The position numbers and the translations under genes were made by a program. The notes under the pieces were generated by a model. It ran no database searches. It was not told the DNA's origin and saw nothing but the letters and a program-made list of their open reading frames with translations. 64,000 nt of DNA from Micromonospora sp. MA102 (lineage in GTDB: Bacteria; Actinomycetota; Actinomycetes; Mycobacteriales; Micromonosporaceae), in NCBI RefSeq assembly GCF_025460765.1, contig NZ_JAMWEG010000014.1:94292-158291 (forward strand), in the 5' to 3' direction. Of this stretch, positions 15,796 through 24,299 are shown in pieces (positions within the stretch are counted from its first letter, which is position 1; each line of letters starts with the position of its first letter).

Positions 15796-16899
15796 GTGAC
15801 CGTACGCCTCACCCGCGCCGAGGCGCTGGCGCTGCGGATGACCGGCCTCCTGCTGCGCCCGCACCCGGCCGCGCGCCCGGACAGCGTGGCGGAGGTGGTC
15901 GAGTGGTTCGGCGCCATGCAGGCCCAGGACGCGGCGAGCGGCCTGTGGTCCCTCGGCGTACGCCTTCCCGGCCGCACCCAGGAGGACGTGTGCGCGGCGC
16001 TGGAGCGGCGCGAGGCGCTGCGCACCTGGCCCATGCGGGGCACGGTGCACCTGGTGCCGCCCCGCGACGCGCGCTGGATGCTGGAGGTGACCGGTGTCCG
16101 GGCGCTGTCCGGCGTGGCCGGCCGGTGGGCGCAGCTCGGCCTGGCCGAGACCGACGCGGACCGCGCCGCCGAGGTGCTGGGCGCGGCCCTCGCGGGCGGG
16201 GGCCGGCTGAGCCGGGCCGAGTGCCTGGCCACGCTGCGCGCCGCCGGCCTCGACACCACCGGCCAGCGCGGCTACCACATGCTCTGGTACGCGAGCCAGC
16301 GCGGCGTCACCTGCATCGCCCCGCACGTGGGCACCGAACAGACGTTCGTGCTGCTGGACGAGTGGGCGCCGGATCCCCACCGCCCCGAGCGCGACGAGGC
16401 GCTCGGCCTGCTCGCCCACCGCTACGTCCGCGGCCACGGGCCGGTGACCCGGCACGAACTGGCCCGGTGGACCGGCCTCACGGTCACCGACGCCACCCGC
16501 GGCATCGCCGCGGCCGGCGCGGCGCTCGCCCCGGTCGAGGTGGACGGCGTGCCGGCCGTGGTCGACGCCGCCCTGCTCGACGCGCCCCGGGCGCCGGTCG
16601 ACGACGTGCACACCCTGCCCGGCTTCGACGAGTACCTGCTGGGCTACAGGGACCGCTCGCTCATGCTCGATCCGGCGCACGCGAACGCCGTCGTCCCTGG
16701 CAACAACGGGATCTTCCAGGCCACGGTGGTGCATGGCGGCCGGACGGTCGGCACCTGGAAGCGGACCGTGGGCAAGCGGGCGGTCACCGTGACCGTGCGG
16801 CAGCTGACACCGTTCGACGACGCGCTGCGGGCCCGCGTCGAGTCGGCCCTCGCCGGCTACGCCGCCTTCCTCGGGCTGCCCCTGCGACTGACCTGGTAG
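15796..16899 (+). CDS. Winged-helix DNA-binding domain protein (HTH_42 / YcaQ-like)
   Basis: A 367-residue protein of the winged-helix family PF06224 (HTH_42). Members such as E. coli YcaQ act as DNA glycosylases on interstrand crosslinks, while many actinobacterial members are uncharacterised. The family N-terminus (RMTGLLLRPHPA..VAEVVEWFGAMQAQDAASGLWSLGVRLPG), the RTWPMRGTVHLV motif and the C-terminal LPGFDEYLLGYRDRS and NGIFQATVVHGGRTVGTWKR are intact. In characterised glycosylases catalytic residues lie in a QxQ-type motif near the N-terminus; QAQD here fits. The GTG start is the first codon after the upstream terminator. Confidence 0.85.
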   Translation: MTVRLTRAEALALRMTGLLLRPHPAARPDSVAEVVEWFGAMQAQDAASGLWSLGVRLPGRTQEDVCAALERREALRTWPMRGTVHLVPPRDARWMLEVTGVRALSGVAGRWAQLGLAETDADRAAEVLGAALAGGGRLSRAECLATLRAAGLDTTGQRGYHMLWYASQRGVTCIAPHVGTEQTFVLLDEWAPDPHRPERDEALGLLAHRYVRGHGPVTRHELARWTGLTVTDATRGIAAAGAALAPVEVDGVPAVVDAALLDAPRAPVDDVHTLPGFDEYLLGYRDRSLMLDPAHANAVVPGNNGIFQATVVHGGRTVGTWKRTVGKRAVTVTVRQLTPFDDALRARVESALAGYAAFLGLPLRLTW

Positions 16900-16906
16900 C
16901 GGCACG

Positions 16907-16938
16907 CCGGGCCGGTGGACCTTCGCCCACCGGCCCGG
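16907..16938. terminator. Bidirectional terminator between the winged-helix gene and sugC
   Basis: Perfect 12-bp stem (CCGGGCCGGTGG at 16907-16918 with 16927-16938) and an 8-nt loop between convergent genes. Confidence 0.75.
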
Positions 16939-16946
16939 GTGGCGCC

Positions 16947-18155
16947 TCAGTCGGCCAGCGCGCCGGACGCCCGCCCCTCGTGCAGGGTGAGGTTCCGTCC
17001 GGTGGACGGGTCGAACAGGTGGATCTTCTCCAGGTTGAACCAGACCCGCCGTGGCTCGCCCTCCCGCACCGGGGACTCGGCCGACAGCCGGGTGACCAGG
17101 CTCGACCCCGTCCCGGTGAAGTCCGCGGCGCCCGCGTCGGCCGCCAGTTCCTCCAGCTCGGCGGCGCTGGCCCGCTCCCCCTCGACGGTGAAGTAGACGT
17201 ACTTGTCCGAGCCCATCGACTCGACGATGTCGACCGGCGCCTCGAACTCCAGGCCCCGGCGGCGGCTCTCGTCGTCGATCAGCGCGGCGTCCTCGAAGTG
17301 CTCGGGACGGATGCCGAGGATCAGCTCGCGCGCGGCGTCGGCGCCGTCGAGCTGCCGGCGTACCCGGTCCCCGATCGGCACGTCGCCCAGCGCCGTACGC
17401 AGGTGGCCGTCCTCGACGGCGGCGTGCAGGAAGTTCATCGACGGAGAGCCGATGAACCCGGCCACGAAGAGGTTGCGGGGGTGGTCGTACAGCTCCTGCG
17501 GCGGGCCGACCTGCTGCACCGCGCCGCCCCGCATGATCACCACGCGGTCGCCGAGGGTCATGGCCTCGGTCTGGTCGTGGGTCACGTAGACGGTGGTCGT
17601 GCCGAGCTGCTTCTGCAGCCGGGACACCACGGTGCGCATCTGCACCCGCAGCTTCGCGTCCAGGTTGGACAGCGGTTCGTCCATGAGGAACGCCTTGGGC
17701 TGCCGGACGATCGCCCGTCCCATGGCCACCCGCTGCCGCTGTCCGCCGGAGAGGTTGGCGGGCTTGCGGTCGAGCAGCGGGGTCAGCTCCAGGACCTTCG
17801 CGGCCTCCTCCACCTTCTGGTGGATGGTCTCCTTGTCCAGCTTCGCCAGCCGGAGCGGGAAGGCCATGTTCTCCCGCACGGTCATGTTGGGGTAGAGGGC
17901 GTAGGACTGGAAGACCATGGCGATGTCCCGGTCCCGGGGCGCCTTGTCGTTGACCCGCTCCCCCGCGATGCGCAGTTCCCCGGAGCTGATGTCCTCCAGC
18001 CCGGCGATCATGTTCAGCGTGGTGGACTTCCCGCAGCCGGACGGGCCGACCAGGATGACGAATTCGCCGTCGGCGATCTCCAGGTCGACGTCCCGCACGG
18101 CGGTCGTCCCGTCCGGGAATCGCTTGCTCACCTTGTCCAGCACGATGTCGGACAT
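16947..18155 (-). CDS. sugC: Sugar ABC transporter ATP-binding protein (SugC/MsiK type)
   Basis: A 402-residue ATPase that would energise the sugar importer encoded upstream. Walker A is GPSGCGKS (37-44), the signature LSGGQ (135-139) and Walker B ends in FLMDEP (D159/E160); the H-loop VTHDQTEA is present. The C-terminal ~140 residues form the TOBE/regulatory domain of the MalK-UgpC-MsiK subfamily. ATG 18155 lies 11 nt after the sugB stop. In Mycobacterium the orthologous position is SugC, dedicated to trehalose recycling, while Streptomyces MsiK serves several importers; either role is possible here. Confidence 0.9.
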   Translation of the reverse strand: MSDIVLDKVSKRFPDGTTAVRDVDLEIADGEFVILVGPSGCGKSTTLNMIAGLEDISSGELRIAGERVNDKAPRDRDIAMVFQSYALYPNMTVRENMAFPLRLAKLDKETIHQKVEEAAKVLELTPLLDRKPANLSGGQRQRVAMGRAIVRQPKAFLMDEPLSNLDAKLRVQMRTVVSRLQKQLGTTTVYVTHDQTEAMTLGDRVVIMRGGAVQQVGPPQELYDHPRNLFVAGFIGSPSMNFLHAAVEDGHLRTALGDVPIGDRVRRQLDGADAARELILGIRPEHFEDAALIDDESRRRGLEFEAPVDIVESMGSDKYVYFTVEGERASAAELEELAADAGAADFTGTGSSLVTRLSAESPVREGEPRRVWFNLEKIHLFDPSTGRNLTLHEGRASGALAD

Positions 18156-18166
18156 GACAACACCAC

Positions 18167-19003
18167 CTATCCCTTGACTGCGCCGGAGGTAAGACCGGAG
18201 ACGATGCGGCGCTGGAAGAAGAGCACGAACAGGATGATCGGAATGGTGATCACCACGGCGGCGGCGCAGATCGCCCCGGTGGGGTCCTCGAACTGCGATT
18301 CGCCGGTGAAGAACTGCAGGGCCACCGGGACCGTGCGGGACCGCTCGGTCGAGGTGAGCGTGATGGCGAACAGGAAGTCGTTCCAGCAGAAGATGAAGAC
18401 CAGGATGGCCGTGGTGAACAGCCCCGGCGCGGCCAGCGGGGCGATCACCCGCCGGAACGCCTGGCCCTGGGTGGCGCCGTCCATCTTCGCCGCCTTCTCC
18501 AGGTCCCACGGGATCTGCTTGAAGAACGCCGAGAGCGTGTAGATCGCCAGCGGCAGAGCGAAGGTGATGTACGGCAGGATGAGCCCCGGCCAGGTGTCGA
18601 AGAGGCCGAGCTGGCGCTCGATCTCGAACAGCGGCGACACCAGCGACACCTGCGGGAACATGGCGATCAGCAGGGACACCCCGACCAGCAGCTTCTTGCC
18701 GGGGAAGTCCAGCCGCGAGATCGCGTACGCGGCCATCGCGCCCAGCACCACCGCGATCAGGGTGGCGATCAGCGCGATGCCGATCGAGTTGACCAGGGCC
18801 CGGACGAACTGGTCGGTGTCGAAGATCGTCCGGTAGTTGTCCAGCGTCCACTCCCGGGGCCAGAACTTCCCGTCGGTGAGGGTGGCCGGGGTCTTGAACG
18901 ACAGCGAGGCGATCCAGAGCACCGGGACCAGCGCGAAGACGACCACGACGAGGTCCAGCAGGCCCCAGCGCACCTTCGCCCGTGGGGTGGTTTCGACTGC
19001 CAT
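18167..19003 (-). CDS. sugB: Sugar ABC transporter permease (SugB type)
   Basis: A 278-residue inner-membrane permease with six predicted helices, of the MalG branch. The EAA loop, which contacts the ATPase, is seen as EKAAKMDGATQGQAFRRVIAPLAAP. It starts one base after the sugA stop codon and precedes sugC by 11 nt, so it is the third gene of a four-gene operon. The substrate class is inferred from the LpqY-like binding protein rather than from the permease itself. Confidence 0.9.
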   Translation of the reverse strand: MAVETTPRAKVRWGLLDLVVVVFALVPVLWIASLSFKTPATLTDGKFWPREWTLDNYRTIFDTDQFVRALVNSIGIALIATLIAVVLGAMAAYAISRLDFPGKKLLVGVSLLIAMFPQVSLVSPLFEIERQLGLFDTWPGLILPYITFALPLAIYTLSAFFKQIPWDLEKAAKMDGATQGQAFRRVIAPLAAPGLFTTAILVFIFCWNDFLFAITLTSTERSRTVPVALQFFTGESQFEDPTGAICAAAVVITIPIILFVLFFQRRIVSGLTSGAVKG

Positions 19004-19004
19004 C

Positions 19005-20003
19005 TCAGCGCCTCTCCCCGTCGTCGCTGCCGGGGGCAGCGGTGCCGAACAGCTTCACGAACACGAACGCGATGATCGCCACGGTGAGGAAGATCAGCAC
19101 CGACATGGTGGAGCCGATGCCGAGGTTCAACCCCCGGATCAGGTTGTTGTAGGCGAGCATCGACACCGACGAGGTCTCGTTGCCGCCGGCGGTGAGCACG
19201 AAGATGTTGTCGAACACCCGGAACGCGTCCAGGGTGCGGAACAGCAGAGCGACCAGGATGGCCGGCTTCATCACCGGCAGCATCACCTTGGTGAACCGCT
19301 GCCAGGCCGTCGCGCCGTCGGTGGAGGCGGCCTTGAGCAGGTCCTCCGGCACCAGCGCCAGCCCGGCCATGAGCAGCAGCGCCATGAACGGGGTGGTCTT
19401 CCAGATCTCGGCCAGCATGATGATCGCCAGCGAGCTGGCCCGCTCGGTCAGCGGGGCGCTGCCGTCGAACAGGTTGGCCAGGTAACCGGTGCCGGGCGTC
19501 CAGGCGTACCGCCAGGAGAAGGCCGCGACCACCGTCACGATGCCGTACGGGATCAGGGCCGCGGTGCGGACGATGCCGCGGCCGACCAGGGTCCGATGCA
19601 TGATCAAGGCCAGGCCCATGCCGAGCACCAGCTCGACCACCACGGTGACCACGGTGATCAGGGCAGTCACCCCGAGCGCCGTCCACCAGAACTGGTTGGT
19701 CAGCACGGTGGCGTAGTTCTCCAGCCCGACGAACTCGCGCTCGTCAGGGAAGCGCAGGTCGAAGCGCTGCAGCGACAACCAGACCGAGTAGAGGATCGGG
19801 TAGGCGGTGACCAGCACCATGACCAGCGCGGCCGGCGCGCAGAGCAGCCAGCCGAGGCGCCGCTCGGCGCGCTTGTTCTCGCTCAGCGGCGGCTTCGACC
19901 GGCGGTGGGCGGCCCGCTGGGCGGGCACGGCGGCGTGCCGGCCGGAGGCACGCTCGGCGTCCGCCGCGACCTCGGCGCCGGCGGGCGTGGCGTTGACGCT
20001 CAC
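19005..20003 (-). CDS. sugA: Sugar ABC transporter permease (SugA type)
   Basis: A 332-residue permease of the MalF branch. A polar N-terminal tail of about 50 residues rich in Ala and Arg precedes the first helix (LGWLLCAPAALVMVLVTAYPILYSV). The EAA loop reads LLKAASTDGATAWQRFTKVMLPVMKP. The GTG start overlaps the lpqY stop by 4 nt (GTGA), the usual sign of translational coupling. It forms a heterodimeric channel with SugB. Confidence 0.9.
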   Translation of the reverse strand: MSVNATPAGAEVAADAERASGRHAAVPAQRAAHRRSKPPLSENKRAERRLGWLLCAPAALVMVLVTAYPILYSVWLSLQRFDLRFPDEREFVGLENYATVLTNQFWWTALGVTALITVVTVVVELVLGMGLALIMHRTLVGRGIVRTAALIPYGIVTVVAAFSWRYAWTPGTGYLANLFDGSAPLTERASSLAIIMLAEIWKTTPFMALLLMAGLALVPEDLLKAASTDGATAWQRFTKVMLPVMKPAILVALLFRTLDAFRVFDNIFVLTAGGNETSSVSMLAYNNLIRGLNLGIGSTMSVLIFLTVAIIAFVFVKLFGTAAPGSDDGERR

Positions 20004-21286
20004 GGCAGAACCCCCTTCGACTCGAGGGCGTCGGCGATGGCGTCGCGCAGCTCGTTGGCGGTCTGCTCGGGCCGGATCGCCGACGGCGGCGACAGGATCG
20101 CCGACATGACCGTGGAGATGCTCTGGTACGCCGGGGTCAGCGGCCGGACCGCCGGCTCCTTCAGCTCCTCCAGGATGGTGTCCTTCATGGGGTACGCCTT
20201 GTCCATCTCCGGGTCGCCGTAGACCGCCTCGATGGTGGGCGGCACGCCGTCGTTGACCGCGGAGAACTTCTGGTGCTCGGCGTTGCGGATGCACTTCGCC
20301 GCCTCGAAGGACTCCGTCGGGTGCTTCGAGTACGTGCTGACCGCCATGTTGACCCCGCCGATGGTGACCTTGCTGGGGGTGTTCGCGTCGATGCCCGGCA
20401 CCCGCGCCCACTTGACCTTCTTCGCCAGGTCCGGGTTGGCCTCCTGCATGGCCGGATACACGAACGGCCAGTTGACCTCGAAGGCGCCCGCGCCGGACTG
20501 GAACTCCAGCCGGACCGGGTCCTCGGTCGCGTTGCTGAACGACGGCGAGGTCACGCCGGAGGTGGCGAACTTCTTGAGCTGGTCGAGCGCCCGCACCGCG
20601 CCCTCGTCCATCGCGGCCTTCTCGCCGTCGTCGCTGAGGATCTTCCCGCCCGCGCTCTCCGCCAGGGTGTTGTAGAGGACGACCAGGCCCTCGTACTGGG
20701 CGCCCATGGTGAGCACCTGGTGGGGCTTGCCCTGCTGCTTCAGCTGCTGGGCGGCGGAGATCATCTCGTCCCAGGTCTTCGGCGGTTCCTGGACCAGGTC
20801 GCTGCGGTACCAGAGGAGCTGCACGTTGGTGTTCTTGGGCGCGGCGTAGAGCTTGTCCTCGTAGCGGGCGGTGTCCAGCGGGCCGGCGAGCGTGCCCTGC
20901 TCCGCCTCGGTCTTGTCCTGGCCGGTCCACTCGCGGATCCACTTGGCGCTGGCGAACTCCTGGGTCCAGGTGACGTCGAGGCCGAGCACGTCCATCCCGG
21001 TGTCCTGCGCCGCGAGCCGCCGCACCATCTGCACCCGCTGCTCGTCGGCCTGCCGCGGGAGCACCCGGTAGACGATCCGGTAGCGGCCCTGGGCCTGGGC
21101 GTTGCAGTCGTCGACGACCTTCTGCAGGTTCTGCTCGGGCGGGTAGTACAGGTTGATGGTGGGCGTGCCGCCCTCACCGCCCGATCCGCAGGCGGCCAGC
21201 GGGGCCACCAACGCGAGTGCGGCGGCTGCCGCCGCCGCACGCCGGGCCGGCCGCCGCCGTGGGGCCGTGTCGGGGTCTGCCGTCAT
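20000..21286 (-). CDS. lpqY: Substrate-binding lipoprotein of a trehalose-type ABC importer (LpqY-like)
   Basis: A 428-residue lipoprotein that captures the sugar outside the membrane. ATG 21286 follows GGGGGAGGG and yields a signal peptide with lipobox LAAC (Cys33). The region after it (INLYYPPEQNLQKVVDDCNA, then GRYRIVYRVLPRQADEQR and MDVLGLDVTWTQEFA) closely follows the pattern of mycobacterial LpqY, which binds trehalose released from trehalose mycolates. Gene order lpqY-sugA-sugB-sugC is also the same. Micromonosporaceae lack trehalose mycolates, so here it more likely scavenges free trehalose or a related disaccharide. A 15-bp palindrome lies just upstream. Confidence 0.85.
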   Translation of the reverse strand: MTADPDTAPRRRPARRAAAAAAALALVAPLAACGSGGEGGTPTINLYYPPEQNLQKVVDDCNAQAQGRYRIVYRVLPRQADEQRVQMVRRLAAQDTGMDVLGLDVTWTQEFASAKWIREWTGQDKTEAEQGTLAGPLDTARYEDKLYAAPKNTNVQLLWYRSDLVQEPPKTWDEMISAAQQLKQQGKPHQVLTMGAQYEGLVVLYNTLAESAGGKILSDDGEKAAMDEGAVRALDQLKKFATSGVTSPSFSNATEDPVRLEFQSGAGAFEVNWPFVYPAMQEANPDLAKKVKWARVPGIDANTPSKVTIGGVNMAVSTYSKHPTESFEAAKCIRNAEHQKFSAVNDGVPPTIEAVYGDPEMDKAYPMKDTILEELKEPAVRPLTPAYQSISTVMSAILSPPSAIRPEQTANELRDAIADALESKGVLP

Positions 21287-21298
21287 CGCCCTCCCCCT

Positions 21299-21313
21299 TT
21301 CTTCGGCGAAGAA
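21299..21313. promoter_or_regulatory. 15-bp palindrome in the leader of lpqY
   Basis: TTCTTCG-G-CGAAGAA, perfect 7-bp arms around one base, 13 nt upstream of the lpqY start codon and directly next to its ribosome-binding site. It may be a repressor operator or an RNA hairpin that masks the ribosome site. Confidence 0.45.
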
Positions 21314-21525
21314 CCGGGGAGTCACCCGTGCCCCGGCGCACGGCGAGACGTCGGGGCACCGTGATCGGGCGGGCGCCCCGGGACGTTTCGTGGGCCGGAC
21401 AGTGCCCTGCCTGCGACGCTGCGAAACCTGACGGTCACGAGACGGATACGACAGCCGCCGCTGGGGGGCGGATCACCGGCCGCGGCCCTCCCGTGGCTGT
21501 CCGACCCGGGCGGCATGATGGCCGG

Positions 21526-22230
21526 ATGATCGCGCGCTTCAAGGACCTCTGCATGGACGCGGCCGACGCCCACCGGCTCGGCGGCTTCTGGGCCGGCATC
21601 CTCGGCGGGGAGCTGGTCGACACGGGCGACGGCGACGCCCGGATCGACCCCCGCGCCGCCGCCTCGCCCGCCGAGTCGATCTGGGTCAACACGGTGCCCG
21701 AGCCGCGCACCGGCAAGACCCGCGTCCACCTCGACCTGCGGCTGGCCGGTCCGGAGCCGGCCGCGCTGCTGGCGGCCGGCGCGCGACTGGTCCGTGAACC
21801 GGACGCGGAGATCAGCTGGTGGGTGCTGGCCGACCCGGAGGGCAACCAGTTCTGCGCGTTCGCGCCGCGCGAGGGCGCCCGGCCGGGCGTGTTCGAGCTG
21901 GTCGTGGACAGCGCCGACCCGGCCGCCCAGGCCACCTGGTGGGCGCGGGTGACCGGCGGCCGGGTGGAGACCACCGCCGAGGGCGCCGCGTCGCTGGTCG
22001 GCTCGGCGGGCTTTCCCTGGGACCGCTGGGTCTTCGACCCGGTGCCGGAGCGCAAGCGGGTGAAGAACCGGGTGCACTGGGATGTGGCGCTGACCGGCGC
22101 CGAGGTCACCCCGCTGATCGCGGCCGGGGCAACCCTGCTGCGCGAGCCCACCCCGGCGACGTCCTGGTGGGTGCTGGCCGACCCGGAGGGGAACGAGTTC
22201 TGCGCCTTCCCGACCCGTCCCACTCCGTGA
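21526..22230 (+). CDS. Two-domain VOC (glyoxalase-like) protein
   Basis: A 234-residue protein made of two tandem glyoxalase-like VOC modules (about 1-122 and 123-234). The repeat is obvious: each half has a KTRVHLDL or KNRVHWDV strand, a GA-x-L-x-REP turn and the ending SWWVLADPEGNEFCAF. The family includes metal-dependent dioxygenases, glyoxalases and resistance proteins; the substrate is not evident. In the second half a His (VHWD) and terminal Glu (GNEF) could bind metal; the first half has GNQF. The ATG at 21526 has no clear ribosome site. Confidence 0.8.
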   Translation: MIARFKDLCMDAADAHRLGGFWAGILGGELVDTGDGDARIDPRAAASPAESIWVNTVPEPRTGKTRVHLDLRLAGPEPAALLAAGARLVREPDAEISWWVLADPEGNQFCAFAPREGARPGVFELVVDSADPAAQATWWARVTGGRVETTAEGAASLVGSAGFPWDRWVFDPVPERKRVKNRVHWDVALTGAEVTPLIAAGATLLREPTPATSWWVLADPEGNEFCAFPTRPTP

Positions 22231-22412
22231 GCGGCGAGCTACCCGGCGTGCGGCCGGTGGACTAGCGTTTCGGTAGCTCCGCAGCCAGCGCGTCGCCGTC
22301 GAAGTCGATACGCCTCCGGCCGACCCCCAGCCCGTCCGATCGGTTGGTTCTCGCGCGAACTCCCTTCTGCGGTCCCACCGGTTGGGCAGGATTCCCACGA
22401 GGAGGTGCCGTC

Positions 22413-22844
22413 GTGCAGGACACCCGCGCTCTCGCCCTGACGTTCGAGGTGAGCGGCCTGCCCCCGGTCAAGACCGAGGCCCTGTCCATCTTCGCCGCCG
22501 GGCACCGGCAGGCGACGAGGGTCCGCGCCCTGCTCCAGGCCGCCTGCACGGCGGCCCAGCGCACGGGGTGGACTCCGCTCACCGGTCCGGTCGAGGTGGA
22601 CGTGACCCTGCGCTGCCCGCCCGGGCACCGCACCTCCGACGCCAGCACGCTGGTGGGCGGGGTCTGCGCGGTGCTCCAGGACAAGAAGCGGGTGGCGAAC
22701 ATCGGCCTGGCCCACCTCGGGGTGCTGGTCGACGTCGCCCTCTGGTCGGACGACCGGCAGATCCGCCGGCTGTCCTACGTCGAGGAGCCCGCCGAGGACT
22801 TCTCGTACCAGGTCCGGGTGGCGGCCGTACCGACGATGGTTTGA
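22413..22844 (+). CDS. Small protein with weak resemblance to RusA-type resolvases
   Basis: A 143-residue protein that I do not firmly recognise. GTG 22413 is preceded by GAGGAGG at good spacing; an upstream ATG at 22344 lacks a site and adds low-complexity residues. The middle reads VDVTLRCPPGHRTSDASTLVGGVCAVLQDKK and then VALWSDDRQI, which recalls the layout of RusA Holliday-junction resolvases (D-x-DN..LKAL..VW-x-DD-x-QV). The DxDN acidic motif is replaced by SDAST, so nuclease activity is doubtful. No phage genes are nearby. It is followed closely by another small unknown gene. Confidence 0.6.
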   Translation: MQDTRALALTFEVSGLPPVKTEALSIFAAGHRQATRVRALLQAACTAAQRTGWTPLTGPVEVDVTLRCPPGHRTSDASTLVGGVCAVLQDKKRVANIGLAHLGVLVDVALWSDDRQIRRLSYVEEPAEDFSYQVRVAAVPTMV

Positions 22845-22891
22845 CCGACGATCACGGTGGGGTACCGCGGTCGCCGACGAAGGGAGCGCCG

Positions 22892-23167
22892 ATGCCGGAG
22901 CCACATGTCACGCTCGACCCGAGCGGGCTCGATCCCGTGCAGCAGAAGCTGCGCGGTCCGCTGGAGGAACAGCTGACCTCGGCTTTGCAGGCGGCCGCCG
23001 ACCGGGTCCGCGCCGACTACGCGGGTGAGCCCGTGGAGGAGGTCTGCCGCCGGCTGCTCGACGAGACCCGCGCCGGGCTGCACCCGGACATCGCCGCCGG
23101 GTTCAACCCGGACATGGACGAGTTCTGCCGGGTCGCCGTGGCGATCGTGCGCGGCGAGGTCGGCTGA
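22892..23167 (+). CDS. Small acidic hypothetical protein
   Basis: A 91-residue hydrophilic protein of unknown function. ATG 22892 follows AGGGAG. It is rich in helix-forming residues: an N-terminal segment LDPVQQKLRGPLEEQLTSALQAAADRVRADYAG, then EEVCRRLLDETRAGL and a C-terminal DMDEFCRVAVAIVRG. There is no signal peptide or membrane segment. It lies 47 nt after the RusA-like gene on the same strand, and the two may be one transcript. Confidence 0.65.
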   Translation: MPEPHVTLDPSGLDPVQQKLRGPLEEQLTSALQAAADRVRADYAGEPVEEVCRRLLDETRAGLHPDIAAGFNPDMDEFCRVAVAIVRGEVG

Positions 23168-23183
23168 CGCACGCGCACCCGAT

Positions 23184-23207
23184 CGCGCCGGCCGTCCGGT
23201 CGGCGCG
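23184..23207. terminator. Possible bidirectional terminator
   Basis: 7-bp stem CGCGCCG / CGGCGCG with a 10-nt loop between two convergent genes (stops at 23167 and 23213). Confidence 0.4.
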
Positions 23208-23212
23208 GCCGG

Positions 23213-23908
23213 TCAGCCGCGTCGCACGTCGACCGCGACAACGTGGGTGCCGTCCGGGCGGGTGGCCTCGCCCAGCCGCACCGGCAGCGTCCCGCCGGCC
23301 GGGGGCTGGAGCCCGAGCCCGAAGCTGAGGTGGCCCTCGAAGTCGCCGGCCGCGGCCCAGCCGCGCAGGGTCGGGTAGCCGATCCGTGCCGGCGGCAGGA
23401 CGGCGGTGCCGGCGCCGCGCGTGTCGTGCGCCTGCGCCGGGTCGAACCGCACCGACAGGTACGCCGTCCCGGGCAGTTCGACGGGCGCGCCGCGGCCCTC
23501 CGTCGACACCTGCGGGACGTAGCCGACCTGGTAGGACGGCGTCGGGCCGCGGAAGGCGAAGGTGATGCGGCTGAACCCCTCGGTCGGATGGTCGCCGACC
23601 CGCACCTCGACCAGGACCGGCAGCGGCTCCCCGGGCGCCGGGGTGACCGGCACCCGGACCTGGTGCGCCACCCGGGCGGGCGTGCCGGGCACCGCCCAGT
23701 CGTAGGTCACCCGCCAGGCGCCCTCGACCGGCGTCCCGCTGGTGGGCACGGCCGGGGTGCCGGCGGGCGTGGTCGCGGCAGCGGTTGCCGGAGCGGTCAC
23801 CGGCGCCGGCGCGGTCGTCGGGGCCGCGCCGTCGTGGTCGGTCGTCGTACAGGCGGCCGCGAGCAGCACGACCAGGCCGGCGAGCAGCGGTACGCGCTGA
23901 GGTGTCAT
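23213..23908 (-). CDS. AMIN-like domain lipoprotein
   Basis: A 231-residue secreted lipoprotein. The signal peptide ends in a lipobox (LLAAAC, Cys20), and a Thr/Pro/Ala-rich linker follows to about residue 62. The remainder matches the actinobacterial AMIN-like domain: VEVRVGDHPTEGFSRITFAFRG, then YQVGYVPQVSTEGRGAPVELPG, FEGHLSFGLGLQ and the ending VVAVDVR. AMIN domains bind cell-wall or polysaccharide ligands, so a role at the cell surface is likely but unproven. An AfsR-derived relic and one copy of a 42-bp repeat lie between it and the next upstream gene. Confidence 0.8.
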   Translation of the reverse strand: MTPQRVPLLAGLVVLLAAACTTTDHDGAAPTTAPAPVTAPATAAATTPAGTPAVPTSGTPVEGAWRVTYDWAVPGTPARVAHQVRVPVTPAPGEPLPVLVEVRVGDHPTEGFSRITFAFRGPTPSYQVGYVPQVSTEGRGAPVELPGTAYLSVRFDPAQAHDTRGAGTAVLPPARIGYPTLRGWAAAGDFEGHLSFGLGLQPPAGGTLPVRLGEATRPDGTHVVAVDVRRG

Positions 23909-23945
23909 GGCTCAGTGTCGCTCCTCCCGATGGCACGCGGCCAGG

Positions 23946-24060
23946 GCCGAACGCCTGGTCTGCCTGGACGCCTCCGGCGGATACCGGCTACCGCCGCTGG
24001 TCCGGAATCACGCGGCCGAGCTGTCCGAGATGCGCGCGCTGCACCCGCTGCCGGGTCTGC
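23946..24060 (+). pseudogene. Relic of an AfsR/SARP C-terminus
   Basis: About 38 codons on the plus strand match the C-terminal end of the AfsR-type regulator at 25564-27426. Both share the pattern LDA-x-G-x-YRLP-x-LVR-x-(H/Y)AAEL and then LHPLP. The relic has no start, no upstream domain and differs at roughly a quarter of residues, so it is a decayed fragment of a paralogue, not a gene. It is in the opposite orientation to the intact copy. The 391-nt stretch 23909-24299 otherwise holds a repeat copy (24079-24120) and probably the promoter of the following gene. Confidence 0.75.
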
Positions 24061-24078
24061 TGAGGAGCAGCATAGCAA

Positions 24079-24120
24079 GAGTGACGAAGGTCAATTCCAT
24101 AGGCGGCGTGTCGGTGTAAC
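24079..24120. repeat. 42-bp intergenic repeat, copy 1
   Basis: Starts GAGTGACGAAGGTCAAT and ends GCGTGTCGGTGTAAC. Copy 2 at 27509-27550 matches closely (GAGTGACGAAAGTCAAT .. GCGTGTCGCTGTAAC). Short similar stretches continue to the right of both copies (TGATCAGTC near 24178 and 27660; GTGACCGATCAGGA near 24224 and 27748). On the minus strand both contain a -35-like TTGAC(C/T) followed by TTCGTCACTC. Confidence 0.7.
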
Positions 24121-24299
24121 GGAAATGCTGCGTCGAACGCCCCTGCGCTCAATCCCTGAGGAGCGGTTGACGCAGTGTGATCAGTCAACGATCCCTGGCG
24201 TACACAACCCTCAAGTCACCAGCGTGACCGATCAGGACATTGCCATTCGGGCGATGCCCCCGCCAGGCGTAATCATTTTCCGCCCGCTAGCCTCGCGTC

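Noticed and set aside
23946..24119. Short plus-strand gene encoding a 70-residue protein at 23907-24119
   Set aside because: Its middle is a clear fragment of an AfsR C-terminus, without the domains needed for function; treated as a relic.
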